NCBI GenBank assembly: GCA_016342495.1
Contig: JAEIOG010000052.1
Span: 1-34,653 of the forward strand
From: Phycisphaerae bacterium
GTDB taxonomy: Bacteria; Planctomycetota; Phycisphaerae; Sedimentisphaerales; SM23-30
Direction: 5' to 3'
DNA length: 34,653 nt
Both the position numbers and the translations under genes were made by a program. Below the pieces are notes generated by a model that did not search any database, was not told where the DNA came from, and worked only from the letters and a program-made list of their open reading frames with translations. Each line of letters opens with the position of its first letter. The first letter of the stretch is position 1. This document shows, one piece after another, positions 20,974 through 31,261 of the stretch.

Positions 20974-21776
20974 GCTATAATTTTAATATACTGGCAAGTG
21001 AAGACCCGCTAAGTCATGTCGTACAGCACGACCTGATGGTCTTTAACATTGCTGGTCATGAAATTCATTTTACCAATCATATGCTCATGGTTCTGGTCGC
21101 TTTTATTTTATTGCTGGGGATAATTCCGGTAATGCGTAAACGTGGCGGTATGATACCTTCTGGTCTGGCTAATTTTATTGAAGCTATTTGTGTTTTTCTG
21201 CGGGATGAGGTGGCAAAACCTGCCCTGCATGAAGATACGGACCGGTTTATAAAATATATTTGGACGGTATTTTTCTTTGTTTTGACATTGAATTTAATGG
21301 GGATGGTGCCTACTGCCAGTATCATTTACTTCCTTTCAGGAAAGCATTTAAAAGATATGGGCGGAACCGCAACTGCCAACATTTGGGTAACTGGTACGCT
21401 GGCTTTATGTAGTTTTTTAATGATTCATATTGCCGGGATCATGCACCAGGGGCCAGTTAGTTATTTTAAGAATTTTGTACCTGCGGTCCCAAAGGCATTA
21501 ATACCTTTTATGTATGTGCTGGAGTTGGCAGGTTCGATTATTAAACCATTTGCCTTAGCGGTTCGTTTGTTCGCTAATATGTTGGCTGGCCATACGGTTA
21601 TTGGGGCTTTGATAGTAATCGGGATGGCCTCTCAGAGTTACATAATAAGCAGTTTGACATTAGCTGGTTGTGTGGCTTTGAGCTTGATAGACTTGTTTGT
21701 ATCTTTTTTACAGGCATATATATTTACGTTTTTAACGGTATTGTTTATATCTTCAGCTGTCCATCCTGAGCACTAA
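20970..21776 (+). CDS. atpB: F-type ATP synthase subunit a
   Basis: Subunit a forms the ion half-channels next to the c-ring in Fo. The 268-residue protein has about six membrane helices and the essential Arg199 in the conserved PFALAVRLFANMLAGH (193-208). The second conserved helix near the C-terminus contains LIDLFVSFLQAYIFTFLT. The ATG overlaps the preceding stop (ATGA). A 144-nt spacer separates it from atpE, unusually long for this operon. Confidence 0.95.
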   Translation: MSYNFNILASEDPLSHVVQHDLMVFNIAGHEIHFTNHMLMVLVAFILLLGIIPVMRKRGGMIPSGLANFIEAICVFLRDEVAKPALHEDTDRFIKYIWTVFFFVLTLNLMGMVPTASIIYFLSGKHLKDMGGTATANIWVTGTLALCSFLMIHIAGIMHQGPVSYFKNFVPAVPKALIPFMYVLELAGSIIKPFALAVRLFANMLAGHTVIGALIVIGMASQSYIISSLTLAGCVALSLIDLFVSFLQAYIFTFLTVLFISSAVHPEH

Positions 21777-21858
21777 GCGTGTGGCTTAATTGTTGTTGCG
21801 GGCTGGTGGTTTTTTCGCTTCGTGTAGGCGATTGTGCATTTAATATAAAAGAAATATT

Positions 21859-21872
21859 CTGATTATAATCAG
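21859..21872. promoter_or_regulatory. palindrome in the atpB-atpE spacer
   Basis: CTGATTATAATCAG is a perfect 14-bp palindrome 49 nt upstream of the atpE start. It could form a short mRNA hairpin or be a protein-binding site. The atpE ribosome-binding site GGAGAA lies downstream. Confidence 0.3.
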
Positions 21873-21896
21873 GAATTAATTAAATAAATAGTTTAA

Positions 21897-22277
<381 letters not shown>

Positions 22278-22309
22278 TTGTTACAGGCTGTTTATAGACA
22301 GGAAAACAC

Positions 22310-22900
22310 ATGTTGCTGAATAAAAGCTACATAAAAACTCTTATAATTGTGATGCTGTTAGCGATGCCTGCGATGGCCAGCGATGGCGGCGAAAAATCGG
22401 CAGGTATTTTTGCCGGCGATATTTTTACTGCTATATTTACGCTGGTCTTGTTTCTTGTGTTGGTTATGGTATTGGGTAAATTTGCCTGGAAACCGATTCT
22501 TAATTCACTAAAAGAGCGTGAAAATCACATTCGTTCAACTATTGAAAATGCTGAGCAGGCTCAGGTAAAAGCTGAAAAGAAGCTGGCCGCTTATGAAAAG
22601 CGTCTGGCCCAGGCCCAGCAGGAAGCCGACGAGATGATGGAAAAGAGTCGCGCAGAAGCTGCCGGGGTGGTCAATCAAATGAAACAGCAATGCCAACTGG
22701 AAAACCAAAAAGTTCGCCAGGAAGCTCGCATGGATATAGAACGGGCGCGTCGTGAAGCTGTCAAGGAAATGCATGTTCTGGTAACTCAAATCGCGACAGA
22801 TTTAGCGGGCAGAATTATCGCTAAAAATATTAATGCTGCTGACCATCAGGAACTGATTGAAGAGTCGCTTTGTGCATTGGGAGTAAGTGGGCAAGATTAA
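22310..22900 (+). CDS. atpF: F-type ATP synthase subunit b
   Basis: Subunit b is the peripheral stalk connecting Fo to F1. The 196-residue protein begins with a likely cleavable signal sequence (about 1-23, ending AMPAMAS). Its membrane helix follows (about 38-60), then a long charged coiled coil rich in Glu, Lys, Gln and Ala up to about 170. The extra signal peptide is a feature seen in some Planctomycetota and relatives. Its TAA overlaps the atpH ATG by one base. Confidence 0.93.
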   Translation: MLLNKSYIKTLIIVMLLAMPAMASDGGEKSAGIFAGDIFTAIFTLVLFLVLVMVLGKFAWKPILNSLKERENHIRSTIENAEQAQVKAEKKLAAYEKRLAQAQQEADEMMEKSRAEAAGVVNQMKQQCQLENQKVRQEARMDIERARREAVKEMHVLVTQIATDLAGRIIAKNINAADHQELIEESLCALGVSGQD

Positions 22901-23487
22901 TGGTTGATACCGAAAAACAAGCTATCGCGGAAGTTTACGCTCAGGCGATTTTCGACCTTGCCAGCCAGGCTAACCAGACTGGCATTTTGCGCAGCGAACT
23001 TGATAATATTGCTGGTTTGCTTGTCAGTGAGCCGGGTTTTAAGGTTTTACTTGAAAGCCCTTCGGTTGCTCGCAAAGACCGGACCAGGTCGATCAATAAT
23101 ATTTTTCAGGGGCGCGTTAGTGAACTTACCTTTAGCTTGTTGAATATTTTAGCTCGCAAAGGCAGGCTTAATATCTTAACTGAGGTTCAGCAGGTATATG
23201 CTGAACTATTGGATATGTCAATCGGCAAATTGAAAGGTTCTCTTACCACTGCGATTGAACTGGATGATAATCAAAAGAAAAATATCAATCTGCGAGTTAA
23301 CAAAATTATCAATAAAGAGGTACAACTGGCATTTCATGTCGTCCCAACGATTATTGGCGGGATGATTTTGGAAGTCCAGGGTACTGTGATGGACAGCTCG
23401 ATAAGTCGTATTCTTAAAAAAGCGACTTATAATGTAACTCGCACATCTGATAAACAAGATACACAAAGAGCAATTATAGCTCAATAG
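22900..23487 (+). CDS. atpH: F-type ATP synthase subunit delta
   Basis: Delta (OSCP) attaches the b stalk to the top of the alpha3beta3 head. The 195-residue protein shows the family start [14 protein letters not shown], a helical N-terminal domain, and the C-terminal signature KKATYNVTR-like end following [19 protein letters not shown]. The frame extends upstream to 22870, but the ATG at 22900 overlaps the atpF stop (TAATG) and gives the normal length. Confidence 0.92.
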   Translation: MVDTEKQAIAEVYAQAIFDLASQANQTGILRSELDNIAGLLVSEPGFKVLLESPSVARKDRTRSINNIFQGRVSELTFSLLNILARKGRLNILTEVQQVYAELLDMSIGKLKGSLTTAIELDDNQKKNINLRVNKIINKEVQLAFHVVPTIIGGMILEVQGTVMDSSISRILKKATYNVTRTSDKQDTQRAIIAQ

Positions 23488-23500
23488 GAAATACCCCAAA

Positions 23501-25012
23501 ATGAAGTTCAGAGTTGAAGAAATAACTTCAGTGATAAAAGAAGAGCTGGCTAACTATGGCAAGGCGCTTGACGTATCAGAAGTTGGCCGCGTGTTGGAAG
23601 TTGGCGATGGCATAGCCCGAGTCTATGGCTTAAAGAACGCCATGTCCGGCGAAATGCTTGAATTTGCCGATGGAGTTTTGGGCCAGGTTCTAAATCTTGA
23701 AGAAGAATCAATCGGTGCCGCTATCTATGGCGATTATCTCCAAATCAAAGAAGGCGATGAAGTTCGCTGCACTGGCAAGCTTTTTGAAGTGCCCGTTGGT
23801 CCGGCTTTGCTTGGCCGGGTAGTTGATCCTTTGGGCAAACCTATTGATGGTTTGGGCGATATCAAAGCCACAGAATATTATCCGGTTGAACGCAATGCCC
23901 CGGGAATTGCAGGCCGGCAGCCTGTGGACCGGCCTTTACAGACCGGTATCAAGGCTATTGATTCGATGGTGCCGATTGGGCGGGGCCAACGTGAGCTTAT
24001 TATTGGCGACCGTAAAACCGGCAAAACCGCTATCGCAATCGATACCATTATCAATCAAAAAGGTAAAGGCGTCATTTGTGTTTATGTAGCATCAGGTCAA
24101 AAAGAATCAACTGTTGCCAGCGTCGTTGAAACACTCAGAAAACATGATGCGCTGGAATATACCATTGTCGTTTCCGCTAATGCATCTGATCCGGCTCCAT
24201 TGCAGTATATCGCACCATATAGTGGTACCGCAATGGCTGAATATTTCATGTATGCAGAAGGTAAAGATACATTATGTGTCTATGACGATTTAACCAAACA
24301 GGCTCAGGCTTATCGTCAGCTTTCTTTATTGCTGCGTCGTCCGCCAGGCCGTGAAGCTTATCCCGGCGATGTGTTTTATCTGCATAGCCGTTTACTGGAA
24401 AGGGCGGTAAGGCTAAGTGAAGCTAATGGCGGTGGGTCATTGACCGCACTGCCGATTATCGAAACACTCGAAGGTGAAGTTTCCGCTTATATTCCAACAA
24501 ATGTAATTTCTATTACCGATGGCCAGATTTACCTTAGACCTGATTTGTTCTTTGCCGGTGTAAGGCCTGCTATTGATGTTGGTATCAGTGTTTCCCGTGT
24601 AGGTGGTAAAGCTCAAATTAAAGCTATGAAAGGTGTAGCTGGTATGTTACGTCTGGATTTGGCAGCTTTTCGTGAACTGGAAGCTTTCGCAAAACTTGGC
24701 ACCGATCTTGACAAGGCGACTCAGGCTCAGCTGAACCAGGGTTATTGCATGGTCGAATTGCTCAAGCAGGCTCAATATCGGCCTATGGATATAGTTGACC
24801 AGGTTATCAGCATTTTTGCCGGTACTAATGGTTTATTCAGCAATGTCAAAATTGAACACCTCAGAGAATTTGAAAAACAGCTTATCGAATATATCAAAGA
24901 AAATCATGATGATATACGCCAGGAAATAGCCCAAACCGGCGACCTCGAAAATCCTATGAAAGCTCGCATTGCCGAAGTGATCCGAACCTTTAGCGGTCAG
25001 TTTGTAGCGTAA
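23501..25012 (+). CDS. atpA: F-type ATP synthase subunit alpha
   Basis: Alpha is the non-catalytic nucleotide-binding subunit of F1. At 503 residues it has the normal length and domain order. The Walker A is GDRKTGKT (169-176; Lys replaces the usual Gln), and the conserved [20 protein letters not shown] precedes it. The family signature region includes [20 protein letters not shown] and RLLERA. AGGAA lies upstream of the ATG, 13 nt after atpH. Confidence 0.97.
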   Translation: MKFRVEEITSVIKEELANYGKALDVSEVGRVLEVGDGIARVYGLKNAMSGEMLEFADGVLGQVLNLEEESIGAAIYGDYLQIKEGDEVRCTGKLFEVPVGPALLGRVVDPLGKPIDGLGDIKATEYYPVERNAPGIAGRQPVDRPLQTGIKAIDSMVPIGRGQRELIIGDRKTGKTAIAIDTIINQKGKGVICVYVASGQKESTVASVVETLRKHDALEYTIVVSANASDPAPLQYIAPYSGTAMAEYFMYAEGKDTLCVYDDLTKQAQAYRQLSLLLRRPPGREAYPGDVFYLHSRLLERAVRLSEANGGGSLTALPIIETLEGEVSAYIPTNVISITDGQIYLRPDLFFAGVRPAIDVGISVSRVGGKAQIKAMKGVAGMLRLDLAAFRELEAFAKLGTDLDKATQAQLNQGYCMVELLKQAQYRPMDIVDQVISIFAGTNGLFSNVKIEHLREFEKQLIEYIKENHDDIRQEIAQTGDLENPMKARIAEVIRTFSGQFVA

Positions 25013-25055
25013 AATATGATGAGCAAGTGAGAAAGATAGTAAGTAAAAAACTTAA

Positions 25056-26006
25056 ATGCCAAATACACGAGAAATAATTAAACGACGCGATTCGGTGTCC
25101 AATATCTGCAAGATCACCAAAACCATGGAGATGATTGCGACCTCGAAATTTAAAAAAGCGTATCAGCAGGCTTATGGCTCGCGGCCCTATACCGAGGCGA
25201 TTTCTCATCTGGTTGGTTCGCTGGCGGCACATCATGGCCAGATCAGTCATCCGCTTTTGCGTGATAATCGCCATACTGATACTGCGGTTGTTATTGTTAT
25301 TACCAGTAATCGTGGGCTTTGTGGCAGTTTTAATGACAGTATTGTCCGATTGGCCAGCGAACAGCTAAGTAAGATCGAAAAAGGCGAACATATCCTAAAG
25401 GATAAAATTGACGAAGAAGTTTTTCATGACCGCGCCGCGGCTGATTTTGAAAAATATCCGATAGATTTACGGGTTGTAGGCAAAAAAGGAATTCAGGCTT
25501 TTAAGAATATCCCATTTAATATTAATGTTAAATATACGGATTTTGATGATATAGTTGACTATGGCAAAGTCGAAGATATAGCCGATGAGCTGATAGATCT
25601 TTATTCCAAACGGGAAATATCATCTGTCAAGCTCATCTATACCAGATTTGTCTCGACTTCACTTTTTTTCCCTGAAGTTTTGGATTTATTGCCTCTAAGT
25701 TCGATGGGACAAAAGCTGGAAGAAGGCGAAATTGGGCATATAGATGTAAATGATTATATATTTTCGCCTGGCCCCGAAGAGATATTAAACGAGCTCATTC
25801 CGAATGTTATCCGAACCGAGCTTTACCAGTGTTTCGCTGAATCTGTTGTCTCAGAACAGGTTTCACGTATGCGTTCGATGCAAGCTGCTTCCGATGCTGG
25901 CGACGAAATGATTAAAAACCTTTCAATGCAGTTCAATCGTGCCCGACAAAGTCAGATCACTGGTGATTTGCTCGATGTCGTAGGTGGTGCTGAAATTTTG
26001 CGTTGA
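25056..26006 (+). CDS. atpG: F-type ATP synthase subunit gamma
   Basis: Gamma is the central rotating shaft of F1. The 316-residue protein has the conserved N-terminal helix RRDSVSNICKITKTMEMIATSKFKKA. The C-terminal helix ends MRSMQAASDAGDEMIKNLSM with FNRARQSQITGDLLDVVGGAE. It is longer than the usual 285-295 residues because of a charged insertion around 110-135 (EKGEHILKDKIDEEVFHDR). The SD before the ATG is weak. Confidence 0.95.
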   Translation: MPNTREIIKRRDSVSNICKITKTMEMIATSKFKKAYQQAYGSRPYTEAISHLVGSLAAHHGQISHPLLRDNRHTDTAVVIVITSNRGLCGSFNDSIVRLASEQLSKIEKGEHILKDKIDEEVFHDRAAADFEKYPIDLRVVGKKGIQAFKNIPFNINVKYTDFDDIVDYGKVEDIADELIDLYSKREISSVKLIYTRFVSTSLFFPEVLDLLPLSSMGQKLEEGEIGHIDVNDYIFSPGPEEILNELIPNVIRTELYQCFAESVVSEQVSRMRSMQAASDAGDEMIKNLSMQFNRARQSQITGDLLDVVGGAEILR

Positions 26007-26046
26007 TGATAGAAAAAATAAATGGTTCACTGACAATAAATGTTGA

Positions 26047-27495
<1,449 letters not shown>

Positions 27496-27519
27496 ATAGA
27501 AAGATATTTTGAGATAAAA

Positions 27520-27942
27520 ATGGCTAAGACTAGCATTATAACTAAATACACCAACCTGCATTGTACGGTTATCACCCCAACTGGCCAGGTAGCTGATGCC
27601 GAAGCTACCGTTGTAACTTTGCCGGCTCATGATGGCAATCTTCAAATTTTGCCTCAGCATGCCCCGCTTATTAGTAACCTAGGCTGTGGCATTATGCGTT
27701 ACACCGATAAAATGGGTCAGGTCTGCAATATCCTTGTCGATGGTGGCGTGATTCATGTCCGGGACAATAATGTAATGGTCATAACCTCTGATGCAATCCT
27801 GCCCAAAGATGTATCGTTGCGAAAAGTTGAAAAGATGTTAGCTGAAGCTCATTCAATGCCCAAAGTTACCACCGAAGAAATTACCCAACGTCAAAAAGCC
27901 ATCTGCCGCGCCCAAAATCTGGTACACCTGACCCGCATGTAA
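27520..27942 (+). CDS. atpC: F-type ATP synthase subunit epsilon
   Basis: Epsilon is the regulatory subunit attached to gamma. The 140-residue protein shows the beta-sandwich pattern (CTVITPTGQVADAEATVVTLPAHDG split over the first strands, then ILPQHAPLI). A short C-terminal helical region follows. It is the last gene of the ATP synthase operon. Only 21 nt separate its stop from the end of the convergent gene, and I see no terminator. Confidence 0.93.
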   Translation: MAKTSIITKYTNLHCTVITPTGQVADAEATVVTLPAHDGNLQILPQHAPLISNLGCGIMRYTDKMGQVCNILVDGGVIHVRDNNVMVITSDAILPKDVSLRKVEKMLAEAHSMPKVTTEEITQRQKAICRAQNLVHLTRM

Positions 27943-27963
27943 TGACAAGCATTGCACACATAA

Positions 27964-28581
27964 CTATATTTGTTCAAATTCATCGAACAATTTATATAAA
28001 CCCGCTTTATAGGGTTCGGGAATTTCTTTTAGATGTTCAAATAATTCCTGCCAATCTGAATCTTCTATTGAATCCAGGCATCTTTGTATTTCACTTGCAT
28101 CTGAAGTTGCATATGCTACTGGAATCGGATTAAAACCGCCCCATCGATATTCAGTTGCATGTTTACGGCTATACAAAGCAACGGTAGGTATTTTTGTTCC
28201 AATTCCCAAAGGCTGACCATCAATTGTAAAAGGCTTTACTTTTATGATTTTTATTACGGGATAATAACCGTCACGATTAGTTAGATCTGTTGAAACTGCC
28301 GCTAATAAAGGATTCAGCGTGACAATAACAGCGGGATTAATGCAACCGTAAATAAAATGCCCCTTTACCCATCGCCAATATGATCGCTCCAGATAAAACA
28401 TTACTATCAGGTAAATATAACAAATAGGAAATAAATTCGCAAAAAATGCAGAGGCTAGAATTGAGCCGAAACGACCAATAGTCTGTACCGGATAAAACTT
28501 TACCCAGTGCAATATATCAACCTTGATAAATCCCGGATTGCTTGCAACCCCTGTCATTTTTTCTTTATTATTTAATCTCAT
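27964..28581 (-). CDS. membrane protein resembling DUF3239
   Basis: The 205-residue protein has one strongly hydrophobic stretch (about 38-65). A soluble domain with INPAVIVTLNPLLAAVSTDL, YYPVIKI and GTKIPTVALYS follows, then a WGGFNPIPVAYAT segment and a C-terminal acidic helix. This layout resembles DUF3239, of unknown function; the assignment is by eye. The upstream ATG choice is uncertain (ATG at 28581 or the in-frame Met at residue 9), and no strong ribosome-binding site is seen. It lies 37 nt downstream of mrp and is probably cotranscribed with it. Confidence 0.7.
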   Translation of the reverse strand: MRLNNKEKMTGVASNPGFIKVDILHWVKFYPVQTIGRFGSILASAFFANLFPICYIYLIVMFYLERSYWRWVKGHFIYGCINPAVIVTLNPLLAAVSTDLTNRDGYYPVIKIIKVKPFTIDGQPLGIGTKIPTVALYSRKHATEYRWGGFNPIPVAYATSDASEIQRCLDSIEDSDWQELFEHLKEIPEPYKAGLYKLFDEFEQI

Positions 28582-28618
28582 TTTTCATTACAAATTGCTT
28601 AATTACATGATTTTATGC

Positions 28619-29473
28619 TCATATCTTCTCAATAATATCCTTAAATACTTTAGCTGAAACACTATCAGGGAAATGCTCAACGAAAGCTTTGCCGTCATCA
28701 CCACAGTTTGCGATTTCCGGGTCAATTGGAACTTTGCCGAGGAACTTAATATTCATATCGGCAGCCATCTTTTCGCCGCCACCGCTTTTGAAGATTTCAG
28801 TTATGGTATTACAGCATGGACAGGCAAAGCCGCTCATATTTTCTATTACACCTAAAATATTCAACTTCACCTTATGGCAAAAATTAACGCTCTTGCGAAC
28901 GTCAGCTAATGACACTTCCTGCGGAGTGGTGACAATAATAGCGCCGGTGGCATCTTTGATATAATCAACAATAGCCATTGATTCATCACCTGTCCCCGGT
29001 GGCAAATCGATAATCAGATAGTCTAGATCACCCCAGCGTACATCACGGAGAAACTGGTTAATAACTCCATTTTTCATCGGCCCCCGCCACACAACCGCAT
29101 CATCAAAATTTGGCAGTAGCAAACCAACTGAAATCATTTTAAGATTTTCGGTTAACTCAGCAGGCAATAATTCGCCATTGTCGACGAGAATTTCTTTGCC
29201 ACGCGCACCCAGAACAGTTGGCATGCTTGGCCCATGAATGTCAGCATCAAGCAGACCAACTTTTTTACCTTGCATCGCCAATGACATCGCCAAGTTGGCT
29301 GCGACTGTGGTTTTGCCTACACCACCCTTGCCGCTCATTACGACAATAGTATTTTTTATTTTGGCCAGTCGGCCATTGATCTGCATCTGATTTTCATCAG
29401 CAGGTTTTTCAGTTTTGCGGTCGGAACAATCACTACTGCAACTGCTACACGAACTATCACATTTATCAGTCAT
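28619..29473 (-). CDS. Mrp/NBP35 family Fe-S cluster carrier ATPase
   Basis: Mrp-type P-loop ATPases bind and transfer Fe-S clusters to apo-proteins. The 284-residue protein has a deviant Walker A SGKGGVGKTT (47-56), DADIHGPSMP, WRGPMK, and DYLIIDLPPGTGD. The cluster-ligand motif is ACPCC (217-221). The N-terminus is Cys-rich (Cys5, 9, 12, 16), as in NBP35-like members. AGGAG lies 7 nt before the ATG, beside a 13-bp near-palindrome (29486-29498). It is the first member of a probable two-gene unit with the DUF3239-like gene. Confidence 0.93.
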   Translation of the reverse strand: MTDKCDSSCSSCSSDCSDRKTEKPADENQMQINGRLAKIKNTIVVMSGKGGVGKTTVAANLAMSLAMQGKKVGLLDADIHGPSMPTVLGARGKEILVDNGELLPAELTENLKMISVGLLLPNFDDAVVWRGPMKNGVINQFLRDVRWGDLDYLIIDLPPGTGDESMAIVDYIKDATGAIIVTTPQEVSLADVRKSVNFCHKVKLNILGVIENMSGFACPCCNTITEIFKSGGGEKMAADMNIKFLGKVPIDPEIANCGDDGKAFVEHFPDSVSAKVFKDIIEKI

Positions 29474-29485
29474 TCAAAAACTCCT

Positions 29486-29498
29486 GGGGATAATCCCC
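29486..29498. promoter_or_regulatory. GGGG-ATAAT-CCCC palindrome abutting the mrp ribosome-binding site
   Basis: A 4-bp GC-only stem with a 5-nt loop sits immediately 5' of the AGGAG ribosome-binding site of the mrp gene on -. It could affect translation or bind a regulator; the evidence is slight. Confidence 0.3.
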
Positions 29499-29542
29499 TA
29501 TTAAATTATAGGATTTATATCAAGCGAGGTTACTTGAGATAC

Positions 29543-30391
29543 TTATTTACGAAATACTATCGAACCCTGTTTAACCCCGATGTGTTTGGCCAATACGCTA
29601 CATTTTGCTTTGAGCAAAAAGAAAATATTATAACCAGAATTTTCAAGGCTTTCAAAGTTGCCCTGCCCTTTGGCTATGACCATATCAGTTTCTGCCAGGG
29701 CCTGTTTAAATTGATCACTGCAGCGGTCGAGTACACAACCGGGGCTATTATCACCATTGTCGATTACGGTAACAATATCGGTAAGCCCAATATCGATGGC
29801 GTCTTGCATTGTCACATCATTAATAATATAGCCACCCCGGACGACTACGGTAATTTTTTTTGTAGGTAAAAGCTCAATCAGAAGTTTATCAAAAACAATT
29901 TCACCGGCATTATCAGCAATATAGAGAATTTTTTCTGCTGATGCCGTCTGTTCTTTAAATTGGGTCAATACAGTATCATCCAGAGGTTCGGCGATAGTTT
30001 TGCGGATGTTTTCGTCTATTTTATCGTGATCCATCGAATGGCCAGTGCCAAAATCGATGATATTTCCAGAAATAGCCAACAAAATCGCCGCTCGGACAGG
30101 GTCGGCCGACTGGGTTACCGCCTGGTGAAATTCGTCATAAAGTTCTGTCGCAAAATGGTTAAAGTCTTTTTTCTGTTTTTTGTAAGGATCTTTTACACCA
30201 CTGATTAAACGAGCTTGCTCATAAATATACTGGCCCATTTCTGGTGGGCTAAGCTGGAAATCATAGTCACGGAGCCTGTCGACGACTTTTCTAATCAGTT
30301 TGTGATGAACTATTTCATCATCGCTAACCAAGCGGCCAACTTCGATGGCTTGCTTGATAAAACAGCTAATACAGTCAATATATGTCTTCAT
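29543..30391 (-). CDS. DUF89 family damage-control phosphatase (ARMT1-like)
   Basis: DUF89 proteins are metal-dependent phosphatases acting on damaged or toxic phosphometabolites. The 282-residue protein begins with the subfamily motif YIDCISCFIKQ (Cys7, Cys10) and has GNIIDFGTG, IADNAGEIVFD and VIAKGQGNFE. These carry the Asn and Asp metal ligands. The C-terminus contains AKCSVLAKHIGV. The substrate is unknown. AAGG lies 5 nt before the ATG, and a candidate promoter precedes it. It is upstream of mrp on the same strand with a 69-nt gap. Confidence 0.88.
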   Translation of the reverse strand: MKTYIDCISCFIKQAIEVGRLVSDDEIVHHKLIRKVVDRLRDYDFQLSPPEMGQYIYEQARLISGVKDPYKKQKKDFNHFATELYDEFHQAVTQSADPVRAAILLAISGNIIDFGTGHSMDHDKIDENIRKTIAEPLDDTVLTQFKEQTASAEKILYIADNAGEIVFDKLLIELLPTKKITVVVRGGYIINDVTMQDAIDIGLTDIVTVIDNGDNSPGCVLDRCSDQFKQALAETDMVIAKGQGNFESLENSGYNIFFLLKAKCSVLAKHIGVKQGSIVFRK

Positions 30392-30442
30392 TTTTGCCTT
30401 TTTTGGTACTTTTTAGGTTAAACCGAGGTATTTCGGTCCCGC

Positions 30443-30471
30443 AATATTACTCATTTACAGCTTCGGGTCAA
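30443..30471 (-). promoter_or_regulatory. candidate promoter of the DUF89 gene
   Basis: On -, TTGACC (30466-30471) and AATATT (30443-30448) are separated by 17 nt. A 5-bp hairpin ACCGA/TCGGT (about 30422-30437) follows in the leader. Confidence 0.45.
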
Positions 30472-30502
30472 GGGATAAAACTGCTAAGCCAAAAATGTAG
30501 GC

Positions 30503-30531
30503 TTGACTTAAAAACAAAAAAACGCTAACTT
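30503..30531 (+). promoter_or_regulatory. candidate promoter of the small membrane protein pair
   Basis: On +, TTGACT (30503-30508) with a 17-nt spacer and TAACTT (30526-30531). It is divergent from the DUF89 promoter. The -10 is weak. Confidence 0.35.
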
Positions 30532-30560
30532 CTTACTCCATAATAATTAAAACCAAATTA

Positions 30561-30992
30561 ATGGAAGGTATCGGTTTAGACCGAAAATATAATATGGCTA
30601 AAAATACAAATAATAAACCAAATATCCTGATTGTCGCAGGAATAATGGCCTGGATCATTCCTGGTGCCGGACATTGGGTTGGTGGCAGAAAAAAACAGGG
30701 TATTACTATCTTTGTTGGTGTCTTTGGGGCATTTTTGTTGGGGATTCTCTTAGGTAGTATCGAAGTTATTGACCCGCAATACCATAGTATGTGGTTTATT
30801 GCTCAAATTCTTAATGGTTTGCCAGCAGTGTTGACTGCGGTACTGCAGGATTCTGGTACTGCCATGTTCGCCGGGCCTAAAGGTTCTGAACTGGGCCAGG
30901 TTTATACCAGTATCGCAGGATTGCTCAACCTTTTCTGTATCATAGACGCTATCGCACCCGATGTAAAAACTTCTAATGAGGGGATACTGTAA
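30561..30992 (+). CDS. small membrane protein resembling DUF6677
   Basis: The 143-residue protein has two hydrophobic helices near the N-terminus (about 20-38 and 44-66), with GAGHWVGGRKKQGITIF between them. A further hydrophobic C-terminal half contains GQVYTSIAGLLNLFCIIDA. This resembles DUF6677, described mainly in planctomycetes, of unknown function. The ATG at 30561 follows a candidate promoter but has no clear ribosome-binding site; the in-frame ATG at 30594 is possible. Its TAA overlaps the next ATG by one base. Confidence 0.72.
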   Translation: MEGIGLDRKYNMAKNTNNKPNILIVAGIMAWIIPGAGHWVGGRKKQGITIFVGVFGAFLLGILLGSIEVIDPQYHSMWFIAQILNGLPAVLTAVLQDSGTAMFAGPKGSELGQVYTSIAGLLNLFCIIDAIAPDVKTSNEGIL

Positions 30993-31234
30993 TGAATTTA
31001 TTAGCAATGATTTTTACGACCCCCATGGATATTCCCATTACCGCTGGTTCATTATTTTGGGCTTTGCCAATTTGTTTAGTTATCGCAATGGTTTATAAAG
31101 CGGTCAAGCTGGACGATTTTGATGATACTAAGCGAGTTATTCGGGAAATTAGCTTACTTTTTGTGACACTGATTGCTTTCTTGTCTATCGCCGCTGTTGC
31201 TTTGAATCTTATCATTAAATATGTGGCCAACTAG
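30992..31234 (+). CDS. small two-helix membrane protein of unknown function
   Basis: The 80-residue protein has two membrane helices (about 18-35 and 52-76) separated by an acidic/basic loop LDDFDDTKR. I recognise no family. It is coupled to the previous gene by TAATG and followed after 27 nt by the MATE gene, so the two small proteins probably act together. Confidence 0.75.
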   Translation: MNLLAMIFTTPMDIPITAGSLFWALPICLVIAMVYKAVKLDDFDDTKRVIREISLLFVTLIAFLSIAAVALNLIIKYVAN

Positions 31235-31261
31235 ATATCGCAAAAAACATCTAAAGTCACC

